Of a stretch of DNA of 64,000 nt, positions 47,656-59,390 are shown piece by piece. The position numbers and the translations under genes are program-made. The stretch is from Scilla litardierei (taxonomy: Eukaryota; Streptophyta; Magnoliopsida; Asparagales; Asparagaceae). The notes below the pieces were generated by a model, which made no database searches, was not told the origin of the DNA, and saw only the letters and a program-made list of their open reading frames with translations. Every line of letters begins with the position of its first letter. The stretch's first letter is position 1. The stretch is from positions 319,302,452 through 319,366,451 of the forward strand of contig CM061141.1 of the NCBI GenBank assembly GCA_030789695.1, written 5' to 3'.

Positions 47656-49122
47656 GTTTTGGCGGCCCATGCAGGTCCGTGCAAAATACCTCGTGAACAG
47701 TATAGTGAAACCAGGATGTATTGTACACAATACTCGACTAAGCTGACATTTTCTATGAATGCAGGTTTGACACTCGAAAGATGGACGGGAACACTTCGAA
47801 GAGCCCCAATGGAGCTGACCTATCTGGACTTAATAAAAGCCATTAACAAAACCTAAATTTTGATAGGCTTAATTAGTTATTAATAAAAATCTTTTGTATC
47901 GGTGGCACTCGTATGAATGATAACCTTCCTTCAATGGACCATGATACCGGTCAATGTGCTTGGCTAAAGTCTGTGGATCGACCTGGCTAGACTGGGCATA
48001 AGTGATCCTAGCTTAGTCACTTCCCTGACCGTGTCCGCTGGACCGCAAGGACGTGAATCATGATTATGTAACGCCATCGATCTTCATCACTATCACCCTT
48101 CTTTTAGCTTGATGACCTTTCGATTGACCTTCTTAGAATCTTTCTACGCTTGAACTCTGGCTACGGAGAGTAGCGTTCAAATTTTCGACCACCAGAAGTT
48201 CGAGTTCCACAACGGAAGCGACCACCATCATCTGCTCAGCAACGTCAACTACTCCCTCCTCAGCAGCAAGTGTACCAGCAGACTCCACGACAGGCGCCCC
48301 AGAGACGCCAAGCTTATACCACGACAATAGAAGAGGCCGAGACTACGGACCAAGTAATCACAGGTACGAGATATCTCACTAAGCTATACCCTCTATTACT
48401 TAGAAATCGTAAGCTTAGACTTGATTCTCATCACGGTAGGTACCGTCTTAATAGCCGGTAAACCTGCCCTCACACTGTTCGACTCAGGAGCTACACATTG
48501 CTTCTTGGTCAGTCATTTCGTTCAAACACATGCTATCACTGTTGAACCTCTGACTCTCGTTGGAAGGTCGAGACCGCTGGCGGTTCACTACCGGTAGCTA
48601 GCGGATGCCTCCAATGATCTGTTGTGATTTGTAGACGAGATCTCTTTGCCGACTTCTTGGGATGGACTGGTTGAGATCATTTCATGCCACCATTGACTGT
48701 CGTCAAAGAAGGGTAGAAATCGATATACCCAATCATCCAAAGTTCGTGTTCCTCAGCAAAAGCAGATCGAAGGACGCTCAGAAGCATTCGAGGACGGTGC
48801 GATACCAATTAAGACGAACCAAACCGAGACGTACCAGCTGAGTCAGCTACTGTTTCTTCATCTTTCTTGAACTCGTCTTCATCTTCTATCCGAGTTTGTT
48901 TTGACTTGGAACTAGTTACGGAAACTATGGTGATTGTATGTATTCGTGTATTCACCTTTTGCTTTCCTAATGCTGTGATGTCACATTATATTTCATGCTA
49001 TTAACAACTTATTTTCCTATGTCGTGGTCGTTCGTCAAGCCTTCCGGTTGATCGTTTGAATTGCATAGGCAATTATCGATCCTCTTAATTCCGAGGACGG
49101 AATTATTTTAAGGAGGGTAGAA
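47656..49122 (+). pseudogene. Internal region of B with a broken protease remnant
   Basis: At 48437-48560 one frame reads GTVLIAGKPALTLFDSGATH (active-site DSG at 48481-48489), and at 48653-48715 another reads LLGMDWL...ATIDCRQRR. Both are protease hallmarks of Tekay/Del-type gypsy elements. A frameshift lies between them. RT, RNase H and integrase are missing. The first part (47656-48130) is leader-like and shares a block with element E. Confidence 0.75.
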
Positions 49123-50026
49123 TGTAACGGCCTGTATTTTTCAAACACTTCAAATACGTATTTAACGTATTTTTATTGTAAATCTTCTTTATAATGGTTA
49201 GTTAGGAGTTGTATATCAAAACTGATTTTAAAAATTCTTTTAAAAATATTTTAGAGCACTAGACTTATCATATTGTATTTCAGCAATTTTAGATTTCCTC
49301 AAATGCCCAAAACATTTCTGTTAAAATTCATCTCCCAAAATTACCGTTTTGTTTTGACGAATTTATTTTCTATACAAATGTATTCAAAACGTCTTCAAAC
49401 TTATACAGTAGCATCCTATGATCAATTAGGGCTCTCCACATTAATTTCGTAATTTTCTGATATTGTTTCAGCCTAGAACCCGCAGACCCGCTTTCTAAAC
49501 GTTTTGGCCTAAAACTAGTGTTTCTGTAACTCAGATCCCAAAACGGATCATGTATTCGCGATCCTCGCGACGATACGATCCCGTAGGTATGTTTTCGTAA
49601 TTTTTCGAAGTCGTTTGTAAAAACGAGTTTGTATTTATCCGGTTGTACTAATTACATCCCTTAATTACTTTTCACCTTTACTATCTATCTTTTACTAAGT
49701 TACTTTATCCCCCCTAATTAACTTCTATTCCCCCAACAACCCTCTTAAGCAGCCTCCAACGGTTGGTGAGATCCGTTAATTACGGATCCAGCTACCAAAA
49801 TTTATTGTTACTATTATTATTTTTAATATTTGTTTATATCTTTTCTACCTATATAAACTATCCAGGATCACTTGTTTAAACACAGTATTTATCTATCTCT
49901 CTCATTTCGTTTGAACCCAAAGGCACCCCAACTTCTTCCTCTCTCTCGCTCTTGATTCTTTTTCGAAACCCAGGCAAACCCATTACAGCCTCTCTCTCCC
50001 CCAACTTTAGTTTTCTTTTTCCCAAG

Positions 50027-50073
<47 letters not shown>

Positions 50074-52269
50074 CCCGTCCTCGTCACCGGTGGCCTCAAC
50101 CACCGCCGCGGACGCCACCCTCCGGTCGCCCTCCACCCTCGACGTGGCCTCGACGGCCGGCCGCCGCCGTCGAACTCCGCCTCCGCCTCCCCGTGAAGTC
50201 CCAGCGACGGACACCGCAGCCCCCGCTCCGTCGTCAGTGCCCCAGCGTCGCCCCGCCACGGTTGACCACCGTTCCGAGCTGCTCAGCGCCCCGCCACCGT
50301 CGCTATCGCCGCTCCGATCGACCGCCTCGCCGCCCTCAGACACCCCCGACGCCATCCCAAAGCGCCGCTGCCTCCCACGCCGCCGGAGATGCCGCCGACC
50401 CTCACCGCCGGTCGCCGCTGCCACCCCCGACGCCGATCCGCCCAGACCCGCCGTCCGCCGCTGCTAGTCGCCCCCGGTCGCCGCTCAGTCGCCGAGCGCA
50501 GCACCCCGTCCGCCGCCGTCGAGAGAACGGTGGGTGCGTGTTTGCCTCGATGGCAAACTTGTAAATATGCAGTGAAATTCGTATTTTCATATTTAAATAA
50601 TTATTAAATAGGGTTAAATGGGTTTTAATCCATAACTAAATATGCAGGGCCCAGAAAAATGTGGGGATAGCTCCAGAAAATCCGAAACGATATTTCGGAC
50701 CCAATGGCGCTAGTTTCATCGCAATCAGACGTCTAGTTTTTCCAGAATTAATTTTTAAGCCAAAAGATTAAATACGTATAAATCTTTCTAAAAATCATAA
50801 CTCGCTGTTTTCACTCACAATAATATGTGATAAAATTATATGTGAAAGTAATCTTCGAGACGGTCATTTTGACTGTTCACTCGAGTAATTCCGACTTGTA
50901 TTGCTCCCGTAAGAAATTACGGAAGATACGCGCTAGTAGAATAAATCAGGTTTTTAAACTAGTTTTGAGTTTCTAAAAAATTATAAAAATTACTATAGGC
51001 TTCAGAAAAATATTCCCTCTTGCAGTAAAACTATTTTTATCATAAATAGCCCATATAAAAATTTAGGACCCTTTTCATCGTCGTTTTAACCAGTTTTAAA
51101 ATCAGACACTCAACTTTAATAAATAAGAAAATAGGGTATTCTCTAACTAGTTATCTCTTGTGTTTACAGGTAGCAAATCCCGTGCATCGACACTAGATCC
51201 AGTCCCGGATTCACTACCACCACCTCGAAGATTGTAAGTCACAGTAAATTCTATCCTTAGAAATTTAGATAGTGTACTCGTATGAACATAGGACTTGACA
51301 CCTAGTCTCGGAACAGTTATTGACCTGAACAGATTATTAGCATTGCTTGACAGAAATATTGTAACGGGAAATGTGAGAATGGTAAATGACTCGTAAAATT
51401 GCAAAGAACGGTAACCTGCACAGACACTGGGTTTTGGGGTAACTTATAATTGCGGAAGTGCGGGAGCGACTAGTCCAGACTTTGTTGTCACCGTGCGGGT
51501 TCTAGCAACCCATAACAGTGCCGGTGACAACCATCACAGATCACAGATTATTGCACAGTTCTCAGAGATTATTGCATAGTATTCATAGTATTCATAGCAT
51601 AGTTCGCCCGGGTAGCACCCGCGGCAAGAGTTGGCCTCTTGGTTGCTCACTGTACTTCCCATTATAAGTCACGAACTAGAATAGACACAATTGCTCACCC
51701 TATTGCTATTGTCATTGATATCGTCATGGTTATTGCTATTGTCATTGCTCGGTCACCCTTACTTTACTTGTCACCCTTGCATGCTTGATAGATGTACTTT
51801 ACTTATCGCACTTGCATGCTTGACTGTCCCTACTTTACTTTCCGCACTTGTTTACTATAGACTGCTCCATATTTGTGCACTCCTCTTTTTCTATCGCTAG
51901 AATTGTTGTGACTTACCTTCGGTTCCATTTATGGCACCGGCAGACGAAGACTTGATCGAGGAGATTGCCCCAGAGTTCGTGGAGCCTACATTGACCCAGA
52001 AGCTGCATAGTTTTAGTTACTTTTCTGTTGGTGTGTGTGTTGTACTGTGTATTTACTTTTCCGCACTTCTTTTCAATACTTCCTTTATGTATTCGTGAGA
52101 GAGAGTGCTGGTTGTTGTTGTACTTTAACTTGGACTGTAATAACGTCTGTACGCTGGTTTGAGTATTGTGGTACATCTCTGAGTTGTGGCTATGCTGATT
52201 TCACTGGTAAACTGCGGAACCTGCGAATAAACCAAATAAGTAACGGGCCCCCGAGAGCGGGTCGTTACA
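49123..52269 (+). repeat. 3' LTR of element B
   Basis: Near-identical copy of 44510-47655, including TG...CA ends and the same GC-rich leader. Confidence 0.95.
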
Positions 52270-53436
52270 AGTTGTGTTGCTGGGGTCCAAATTAGTTTTT
52301 GGAGGAAAAATAATCGCCGAGGAGCGCAAGGAGCAAATTGAACAACTTCCTACACAATTAAAGATTCGGGATCCGCCATTTGATCACGGTGTGTTCTTTC
52401 CAGTGGTGTAGTTTTTATATGCTTTCTAGGTTGCTTGCTTGAATAAACTCGTACCTCTTCCGACATTGAGGACAATGTCCATCTTTAGTTGGGGGGTGTG
52501 TATGAGACCTTAGGATTTTTTTTTCTTTTTTTTTGAGAAGAATAAATCACCAAATCTCATCATTTTAAAACTCATTCATATGCCTCAAATGCGGATGATT
52601 ATACGTTAATTGAGTTCTAAAAATTTTTATGGCTTGAGTTGATTATTTTTCCTTCATGGAATTACCATTAATATATTATTCAAGAAAATTTTCAATTTCC
52701 ATGATTAATATCTCGAACTAGTTTGAATTGATTTCATGCATGCTAATGTGATGGAAAAAGCTTAAGTATACACGAATTTTAAGAATAGTCTTCAAGTTGA
52801 AGAGGAATGTGGCCATGGTTATTAATGCTTATGTTCGAAAGAATGGGTTTTGAGTTGCTTACAAAAAAAAAAGAAATGAAAAGAAAAATGATGAAAAATG
52901 AATGAATATGTATGTCACTAATAAATAACTTGGTTGGCTCGAGTAGTACAGTCCGAGGGGTCCTTCTTGGCCTAATGCCCTATTATCGTCTGATTTGGGA
53001 GCCATTGACAGGAAACTCACTCATTTGATGGAGCGATCCAAGTTATACATTTTTCTGCGAATGTTGCTTGACGCGCGTTACGCGGAACGAATAAAAGAAA
53101 AGAAATGGTGAATACACTAAGCAACTTCAATACCCATGTCTTGAAAGATTATTTTGATAGGCCAATTCCTTGGAAACAAGAAAACTAGGATATAACGACG
53201 TGTTATACTTTCGCTTGCGCAAAACGATGCTTGCACGTTATTTATTCATACTAAATTAGAGAAAATTTCATGTGATTGATTTTGTTCATGGATGTGTATA
53301 TTGACGGCCAAGACCATGTTGGAATGCGTATTATTGAGCCACGCCATGAGCAATTTGAAAAAACTTATTGTTTTATTGATCGTCCGTATTTATCGCTATT
53401 TTTGCTAGAGACTAGCAAATCGCTAGTTGGGGGGTG
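52270..53436 (+). other. 3' internal part of element A
   Basis: Starts with the second AGTTG target copy and the last 45 or so codons of the A gag frame (stop 52409-52411). A GACATTGAGGACAATGTCC motif then TTAGTTGGGGGGTGTG (about 52490), common in Athila-type internal regions, follows. A second GTTGGGGGGTG directly before the 3' LTR (about 53426-53436) is the likely polypurine tract. No other coding. Confidence 0.75.
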
Positions 53437-55382
53437 TGATTCGGGTTCAATATTACATATTTAACCCCCCATTTAGCCCTATTTTGTGCTCATGCGATGC
53501 TATAATGTTCTCTAATTCATACGTATTTTCTACACATTTATTTATTAGAGAAAACACTCTATTTGAGCACAAAACAGCAATTAACGACACATTTTTGCAC
53601 TTTTTATATTTTTCCTAGCACCGTCTCGATCTCACGATTCCAACGAATATTTATTTGTATTTTTCTGAGATCTGTGCTAATTACTATGAATTTTTGAATG
53701 CAGAATACAATTTAAATGGAGAAATACGCAAAGAATATACGAAATACGGGCCACGTGGCCAAATCGTGGCCGCACAAGTTTCATCCGACGGCGCAGATCG
53801 GAGTAATTCGATTTTTAATTCGAAATACGAGCGGGCGTTGTATCGACCGTTCGATTCAGATCGAACGGATCATAATACCCCACCCTCGTATCCAAAGAAT
53901 CGGCTGCGTGGCGTCATCTTCGCCGTTGGATCGTGATCCAACGGCCCGTATCGAGGGAGATTTGAATTCGTAAAGCGGGCGACGTGGCTGCTCCGTGGCC
54001 GTCCGATCGTGATCCAACGGATCACGTCAACCCCGCGCGAAGCGAAGCGGCGGCAATCAACGCGGCTACGTGGCTCGATCTGCTGCGTTCGTTCCCGATC
54101 GAATGGTTCTTATCAACCCCGCAATTTCAAAGCGCAGAAGAAAATGGCTTGGCGACGTGGCCTCTTGTAGGCCGCTGATCTCTAATCCAACGGCGGCGAT
54201 CGTGTTACTGGAAGTGAAGCGGGCGCCGAGCGAAGATCCGTTAAGAATGGACACGTGTCGAAGCCACGTTGAATCCCGCAATTTTGAAGCCCGATCGGAC
54301 GGCCCACAAATGATCCGCTTTAGATCTGCGGTTGAGATCGATTCGGGTGCGAATTTATTGCGGGTGTGAACCCGTTAAGCAACCCAAACCCGCAATCTTA
54401 TTATATAAGCGTATTTAGGGGTTTTTGGGCGTATTCAAGCAGATTGGGGCGTATTTTGGGCGTATTGGAGGCTCTAGAAGCCGTATTTTCCCCCTGAAAA
54501 ATTCTGTAAAATTCCAGAGGCTTGTTTCTAATTTCCAGAGAGTTTTGAAGACTTTTCAGAGAGATTTGGTGATATTCTCTTCAACTTTAGCTTGTATTTG
54601 GGTGTTTTAGCTTGTATTTTGCCTCTAAACTTCCGTATTTTACTATTAAACCTATGAATTCTGATCTGAAAATTGTTTATTTCTGCGCCATGAGTAGCTA
54701 AATTGTTATTGTGCATGGTTTGGAGTAGTTAGGGGCTATGATTTGTGTTAGTTTGGTTGAAATTCCTTGTGTTTAATCGTTAAACGTCGCTAAAATTGTA
54801 ATCGTTGTTCGTAAATCGACTTTTTTAGATTCCAAAAGAATTAATTAAGTTGACGATCGCCCCAAAAGGGTGAGTTTTGATCTCCCCAAAAGGGAGTTTC
54901 ATCCCGTAGTTTTGATCTCTCCAAAAGAGAGTTTCATATCGTATTATAATCTTAGCGACGATCTTTTTGAATATTTTGTTTGAACCCCCAAAAGGGCATC
55001 TTCCGATGAATTGCTCCCAAAAGGAGAATTCATTGAGTTATATTGGGTATTTTCCGGTGAATTGCTCCCAAAAGGAGAATTCATTGTGTTATACCTATCA
55101 ACCAAATTAATACGAATCGTTGACCCTAGCGAACCCATACCATGTGCAAACTCTTTATAGATATTTTCATACACGATTCTCTATGTTTATTTTGTTCACG
55201 TGCTCACATCACCATCACCGTCACCATTGTTGAAGTGTTTAGTTTCTTTCCGATAGATTTCTATTTGATTTGAACTGTGGTTGCAACAGATTTCTTCCCG
55301 TGGATTCGACACCTGGACTCCCAGGTTTTACTACTTGTACGGACTCTTGCACTTGAGAGAGAGCACCTTTTCGGTCCCACCA
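53437..55382 (+). repeat. 3' LTR of element A
   Basis: Copy of 41466-43411, followed by target duplication GTAGT and then the minus-strand gag of element C. Confidence 0.93.
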
Positions 55383-55387
55383 GTAGT

Positions 55388-55635
55388 CGCTCATTTGTGA
55401 GCAGTGGATCTCATATGCTTTGGCGTATCAGGGTTGCCAAAATGCCAAGACTCTCATCGACCCGCTCTGCGAATTGGTTGAATTGCTTTTGAGTCACCTT
55501 AAATTCTTTGGTGGCCTTCGCAGGTCGCTTTGATGGGGACATATAGTCCGAGGCATCCTCCACCAGGACGCTGTTTGCTTTTTGTTTCTCCTTCGGATAT
55601 TGGATCAGTTCGATATTAATGGGTCCAGCCGACAT
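55388..55635 (-). pseudogene. Element C gag, N-terminal part
   Basis: ATG 55635 (MSAGPINIELIQYPKEKQ...), about 40 bp after the degenerate primer site. The frame reaches an in-frame TGA at 55411-55413. The codons beyond it (up to the A insertion) are in frame with the main gag part at 41465, so a nonsense mutation and the insertion of A both broke this gene. Confidence 0.75.
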
Positions 55636-55675
55636 AGCTTTTTGATCGCTTCGGGATGTCGAGCTGGTTAACTTT

Positions 55676-55695
55676 TTCCCACATACGACGTCGAA
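55676..55695 (-). other. Degenerate primer binding site of element C
   Basis: Minus-strand TTCGACGTCGTATGTGGGAA resembles the TTGGCGCCGTCTGTGGGAA site of Tat-lineage elements with several changes. It lies between the LTR end and the gag ATG. Confidence 0.5.
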
Positions 55696-55696
55696 C

Positions 55697-56556
55697 TGTT
55701 AAAGCCAAAAATGACCGAACAAATGTCTTGCTGACGTGGACCCTTCGTGCTGAGTCGGAGCCTCGTTAGCGAGTTGAGTGGGACCCTAAGTTGGAAGAAC
55801 CATGGTCGGTTGATGGATGATGGATAGCATGTGAAGCTTGATTGACCTTCGAGCGGCCGGTATATCGATAGATCAAGACTGGGATGCTCTGGAACGACCC
55901 TCACGGAAGATCGAGACTCGACGATCTGCACCACAAAAAAGCGTCAGGGGGGTCGGATATGGGTTCCGATCCAAATCCCCTCCGATGCTTAAGTTAGATG
56001 GGAACTGAATCAAGAGAAAGAGCTTGGAGCAACTAAGATCGACACACGGAGATTCGTCTCAGATCTGACATCACAAGCTCTTTAGTGGAAGAAATATATG
56101 TTGAAAGACTTGAGTCTATTATTAGATCTCGTACCTTGGGAATTGGAACTTTTTGGTATTTATAGGCCTCATGGGTCCTTTCAGTGACATTGGGAAGATA
56201 ACGACCACCCATTATGGTACCATGATCTTCCATCTTTAATAGGAGCAAACATTGCCCACGTTCCCGATATTTATGAGGCCCCTTCAATCCCAAGTTCGAG
56301 TGCTGGGAGTGCAATGGTCGACTGGCTGGTGGGCTTTGACCGCGTCGATATCAGGCTTCTCTTGTGGGCTCTGTGGGCCTTAGTCACTCGTCGGTTGATT
56401 CGTCTCGAGTGTCGGCCCAATGACTCAACAGAAGATATAAGAACGGATATGAAAGATCTAGTTTTGAAGAAAGAGAAAACGTTATATTGTAATGTATGAA
56501 AAACGAGTATCCAACCTTCTTTCAATCGAGTCTGTTGACGGGTAAATCTGCCAACA
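55697..56556 (-). repeat. 5' LTR of element C (outer end approximate)
   Basis: The minus-strand end is ...CTTTAACA at 55697. It contains the TAAGCATCGGAGGGGATTTG and CGCTTTTTTGTGGTGCAG words typical of Tat-type LTRs. The start TGTTGGCAG at 56556 is tentative because no second LTR is available. Confidence 0.5.
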
Positions 56557-56710
56557 TGGGTAGGACGTTGACGAGGACGCCTCCGGTGACATGGCGCTCC
56601 ATCAGCTGAAGAGTGGGACCTGAGGCTGAGGAAGGACAGTCTCGAGTGAGAGAGAGCTAGGTCCGAGCTGTTGGGTTGAATCCCGACCTAACTCTGAGCT
56701 ATCGTCGTAG

Positions 56711-57130
56711 GTCTGCAACACATGAAAATTGTTATGGAGGTCAGATCTGGGTTCTAACCCAAATCCACTCTTATGCTTACGTCAGTGGATGACTAAAAGA
56801 GGATTGAGGCAGCTAGCTAGGTCCAACCTATTGGAAGGTTGTCCGATCACTGTCTCGTCAAGCCATGTAGGAAATTCAAAGTGGAACAAGATAACTGGGT
56901 GTCAGAGTACCTGAGTTTTTTTTTTGTATGTCTTGAGATAGGTCCATGTCTTATCGATGTTGAGACTTCTTATAGTTGATGGTTCCTCAGAGTGCCTTTA
57001 GTTGATAACGGCCTCGCCTTTATGACGACATCATTGTCCCTCCCTCGCGCTGTCGTCCCAGAAAAGGAGCATAACGGTATAACGGCCGTCCATTTACTCC
57101 TAACATTACTAACAGACTCATTTAGTATTC
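56711..57130 (-). repeat. Second, more diverged Tat-type LTR remnant
   Basis: 56711-56800 aligns loosely with 55926-56015 (CTGCAACACA..., GGTCAGATCTGGGTTC, CCAAATCCACTC, ATGCTTA). It is in the same orientation and older. Its boundaries are unclear. Confidence 0.5.
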
Positions 57131-58184
57131 GGAAGCTCGATGGGTGGATGCGCTGTCATTTTTACTGAGCAAGCGGCTAACATCCCATGTGGGCCGATGG
57201 GCTTTTGGGCCAAGTCGATGTATTCATCTTGGGCCTTTTTATTTGAGGCAAAATATCCTTTTTCCGCCATGTAAGCTGGCCCAATATAGCAACAGAGTCT
57301 ATAAAACTGTCCTTAATTTTTTGGGATGAAAGCCCAGACAATGATAGGGGTTTTACAGAGAGCCTAACATTCAATGGATAAGGTGTTCCATGCTGCAATA
57401 TTCAATTGCCAAAATGTATCCATCTTTGACAAACAACCCGACATTTGCATTTAATTATGAGACTAACAAACTTCAAAGAAATGCACGCACGGCAGTACTG
57501 ACATCAACCTGATTAAGACTTGATTAGCAATAAAGAAAACTAAGAAGTCAAATCAGCTGATCTCATATTTTGTACCAACTGCTTGTTTAACCAATTAGTG
57601 ACCCTAATCCTCAAACTTTAGCAGAATTATTTAGATAAATTGCTTAAAAGGGGCCCTGCTGACTAAGCCATGACTCCCCAAACTTTGTGTGGTGCACCTT
57701 TTGTTCTTTGGGTTTGGGTTTGTTTGACTTTTGTTGTTCTCTCTTGCCATCATGTTCTCTTTGATGCAAACACATTAAATCTTTTTCGGTTTATTTTACT
57801 ACACATTGCTTTTGCAATCATAAGTGTGGAATCCAACACACAATACTCTGAGACATTGCTCCCCAATCAAATTTAACCATTTATAATACCAGTTTGATTT
57901 ATGTTGCAACTTATAATATTTTGAAAACAATTCTTTAAACACATTTAAGTTACACCGGCCTAGCTCGTCCCACAAACCATTTTTAAATGACCCTGATGGT
58001 TTTGGCTGGGTGGGAAGTCCGTTCCTCTTAGACGAGAGTGATCGAGGAACGATGTCTACCTCGTTTAATTACTCCGACTAACCTTAAGTGACATGTATCA
58101 ACGAAAATGTATATGTACATAATTTGCGATATTAATTACAGAATTACAGTATCCCCCTTGCCAACAGAATAATTTCATCTCCCC
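57131..58184. other. Intergenic, no gene recognised
   Basis: Several GGGCC/TGGGC words at 57190-57280 and otherwise AT-rich sequence. Nothing that I can assign. Confidence 0.4.
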
Positions 58185-58327
58185 TCAAGGAACCCCCCGC
58201 CGCCGCCTCGGCCCTCTCTCTCTCTCCCGCCTTTCCTTTTCCGATTCGATTCCGGCGTCTGACTCGAGATCTGATTTGGTTGCTCGGTGTCCGGTGGTGT
58301 CGGTGTGGCTGCCGCTGCGGGGACGGG

Positions 58328-58519
58328 CTAGTCGGAAGAGTCGTGCCAGCAGAGGAGCATGGAGACGCACCGGCCGAGGATGTAGAACCTCGTCTTCTGC
58401 TGCTTCACCATCCTCAGGCACCTCCGCCGCAGCCCTGACTTGCGATTAATTTTCCGGGCCGATTGGTATGAAGACTGGGAGCAGTCGCAATATGAAGAAG
58501 AAGAAGAAGAAGAAGCCAT
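58328..58519 (-). CDS. DVL/ROTUNDIFOLIA4-like small polypeptide
   Basis: A 63-residue ORF from ATG 58519-58517 to TAG 58330-58328. After a Ser run encoded by (TTC)n and a basic linker (ARKINRKSGLRRR), residues about 30-58 form the RTF domain: CLRMVKQQKTRFYILGRC then VSMLLCW. The family has the pattern VKxQRxRxYIxRRCxxMLxCW; here Gly49 stands where the first Arg of the usual RRC is found. Overexpression of family members in Arabidopsis alters cell proliferation along organ axes and gives short, round organs; the peptides sit at the plasma membrane. An upstream in-frame start at about 58582 would add MRPIGLFNNPSH..., but the internal ATG (CCAATGGC) gives a typical length. The spacing to the TATA-like box would make a very short leader. 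Confidence 0.85.
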   Translation of the reverse strand: MASSSSSSSYCDCSQSSYQSARKINRKSGLRRRCLRMVKQQKTRFYILGRCVSMLLCWHDSSD

Positions 58520-58559
58520 TGGAGATGGTTGAGAGGCGAGGGAAGCGTGAGAGGGGTTG

Positions 58560-58567
58560 TTAAATAG
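58560..58567 (-). promoter_or_regulatory. Possible TATA box of the DVL-like gene
   Basis: Minus-strand CTATTTAA about 41 bp before the ATG, just after a GGCCCATTGGGC stretch. Short for a 5' leader, so tentative. Confidence 0.35.
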
Positions 58568-58599
58568 CCCAATGGGCCGCACGATGGTGGTGGTCCTTT

Positions 58600-59390
58600 T
58601 GATTGTGACATCTCAACTAACATCGAGAGCCCACCTAGTATCAGTGAAGGGATGATACGGTAATTTAGGGATGAGAGACCAATGTGAGTCAAACGTGAGC
58701 ACGTGGCGTGCTTCCTTAGTGGGCCCAGCGCAGACAAAAAAGGCGAAGAGGGGGTGAAGAAATTGGATGCACCCCCACGTGCAGGCCTTATCCCCCCACG
58801 TGCGTGTGTTTGTTTCATCACTGCTTGCAGCCAGCCAGCAAGCAAGAAAGCGATGCGAAACGCTGAACCGGCCATGCAACAGATCGAGCCCTTTGGTTCT
58901 CTGAACCCTGCTCTCTTCAAATAAAAATGAAAATGAAATGGAAAAAAAAGTGACGTGACAACCTAACAATCTAACAATCTGAGCATGGGCTCTATTTGTC
59001 TGCACGTGGTTCGATTTTTCCATGGATGACGTGGCATGTCTCATTTTTCAGCAGCAGCATTTTGAGCAAGGGCCCACCCATGCATGCTTCTATGGTCCAG
59101 CGTGCATGCACCTCTGGACTAATGGAGGATAGGGGTTCCTATTCGTGTGGAAATAGGTCCAAGCATGGACGGTGATATGTCTCCCCATGGCCAAATGGGC
59201 TATACAATGATGGGCTTCTTCTTCTTCTTGTTGTTGTTGTGCAACTTGATGTCGTGTGTGCCTTCAAATATTATAAATTATTGGACCTAATCCATGATTA
59301 AAATATACCATTAATGGGCTAATATGTAATCCTAAGTACCATATCGCTGGAAGCGACGGTCGTTTTCACAGCGTTAACTCATTTTTTCAA
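58600..59390. other. Intergenic, no gene recognised
   Basis: Contains many CACGTG/ACGTGGC-type words (58701, 58780-58805, 59003, 59028) that could belong to upstream control of the DVL-like gene. No coding motif seen. Confidence 0.4.

Larger units (their letters stand above)
44510..52269 (+). mobile_element. Element B: long-LTR gypsy-type element (Tekay/Del-like remnant) nested in A
   Basis: LTRs of 3146 and 3147 bp (TGTAACGGCC...GTCGTTACA) flank a 1467-bp internal region. A perfect target duplication AGTTG is at 44505-44509 and 52270-52274. The purine tract AAGGAGGGTAGAA precedes the 3' LTR. Inside, only a broken gag-protease remnant is seen. The LTRs differ at about ten bases plus two single-base indels by eye, so it is young, in line with being nested in young element A. 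It is non-autonomous. Confidence 0.95.
41466..55382 (+). mobile_element. Element A: gag-only Athila-like LTR retrotransposon (TR-GAG-like)
   Basis: Identical-length LTRs (1946 bp each) flank an internal region that, without nested element B, is about 2.26 kb. A perfect 5-bp target duplication GTAGT is at 41461-41465 and 55383-55387. The primer site matches tRNA-Asp as in Athila/Tat elements. The only coding is a gag-like frame; there is no pol, so A must be mobilised by a partner. The LTRs differ at about six sites by eye. A sits in the gag of element C, in the opposite orientation. Confidence 0.93.
40124..56556 (-). mobile_element. Element C: decayed Tat-like gypsy retrotransposon, split by element A
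   Basis: Minus strand, right to left: 5' LTR (about 55697-56556), degenerate primer site (55676-55695), gag N-terminus (55635-55388), then element A (41466-55382), then the rest of gag (41465-40262) and a short tail ending in the hAT fragment. The gag core and its C-terminal CKYHNDYGHDTNDC knuckle resemble Tat-lineage elements. No pol or 3' LTR was found. The LTR's outer end (TGTTGG at 56556) is a guess. Confidence 0.75.

Noticed and set aside
57670..57876. 68-codon hydrophobic open frame near the DVL-like gene
   Set aside because: No family resemblance and unremarkable AT-rich composition.
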